A stretch of 5,522 nucleotides of DNA, taken from contig CAMFRJ010000105.1 in the NCBI GenBank assembly GCA_945981915.1, forward strand, positions 1-5,522. Reading direction: 5' to 3'. The notes under the pieces are model-generated. The model was not told where the DNA came from, did no database searches, and was given only the letters and a program-made list of their open reading frames with translations. A program made the position numbers and the translations under genes. The stretch comes from an uncultured Erysipelotrichaceae bacterium. Lineage in GTDB: Bacteria; Bacillota_I; Bacilli_A; Erysipelotrichales; Coprobacillaceae. This document shows, in pieces, positions 5,400 to 5,522 of this stretch (its first letter is position 1; each line of letters opens with the position of its first letter).

Positions 5400-5522
5400 T
5401 GTGATTTTATTGATTTTATCAAATTAATTTTCATTGTAGATAAAGGATAAAGCTGTTGGTGAAAATAGTAATAATTGGCATATGGCCGATAATATTTTAG
5501 CTGATAATTGATCCTAACCGGT

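Noticed and set aside
5459..5500. Plus-strand short frame beginning GTG AAA ATA GTA ATA ATT GGC, resembling the start of a nucleotide-binding protein
   Set aside because: It stops after 13 codons and lacks a good SD, so it is not credible as a gene.
5471..5511. Direct GATAAT repeats and a GGCATATGGCC inverted repeat upstream of the rplU promoter
   Set aside because: Both are short and not placed at a recognisable site. No function can be supported.
5396..5521. Minus-strand frame open from the right edge for 41 codons to a TGA inside the rplU -35
   Set aside because: The frame is short, rich in Tyr, Gln and Asn, and matches no family I recognise. An open run of this length is not rare in AT-rich DNA. 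It could be the tail of an upstream gene, but more sequence to the right would be needed to say so.

Overview
The window is AT-rich. It carries eight protein-coding genes, all read from the minus strand, so transcription runs from high to low coordinates. Three features point to a low-GC Gram-positive bacterium (Bacillota): L27 has a Prp-cleavable N-terminal extension, the Prp protease gene lies between rplU and rpmA, and the Shine-Dalgarno (SD) sequences are mostly strong GGAGG types. The style of the proteins and the compact arrangement suggest Erysipelotrichia or a relative, but that placement is inference.

Layout in transcription order. (1) 5269-5399: a consensus sigma-A promoter and a structured leader of about 96 nt that looks like an L21 ribosomal-protein leader. 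(2) 4346-5268: rplU (L21), prp (L27-processing cysteine protease) and rpmA (L27), tightly coupled. (3) 4318-4344: an intrinsic terminator. (4) 3021-4301: obgE, a ribosome-assembly GTPase. (5) 2994-3019: a second intrinsic terminator. (6) 2900-2993: a short control region with four tandem 11-bp repeats and two candidate promoters. (7) 1338-2899: ruvA and ruvB, the Holliday-junction branch-migration motor. (8) 1324-1352: a third intrinsic terminator made partly from the last codons of ruvB. (9) 1-1323: comEA and the first 291 codons of comEC, the DNA-uptake receptor and channel. comEC runs off the left edge.

The genes form modules: ribosome large-subunit proteins with their maturation protease, a ribosome-assembly GTPase, recombination, and competence. 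The terminators sit exactly at module borders. Only two modules (rplU and ruvA) have visible promoters. obgE and comEA begin immediately after terminators, so they probably depend on read-through.

The 122 bases upstream of the rplU promoter (5400-5522) hold no gene I can support. I see no mobile element, CRISPR array, tRNA or rRNA. The genes are standard and I do not see a new multi-gene system. The most interesting unexplained signals are regulatory: the 11-bp repeat array before ruvA, the possible SD-sequestering switch in the rplU leader, and the terminator that abuts the comEA start codon.
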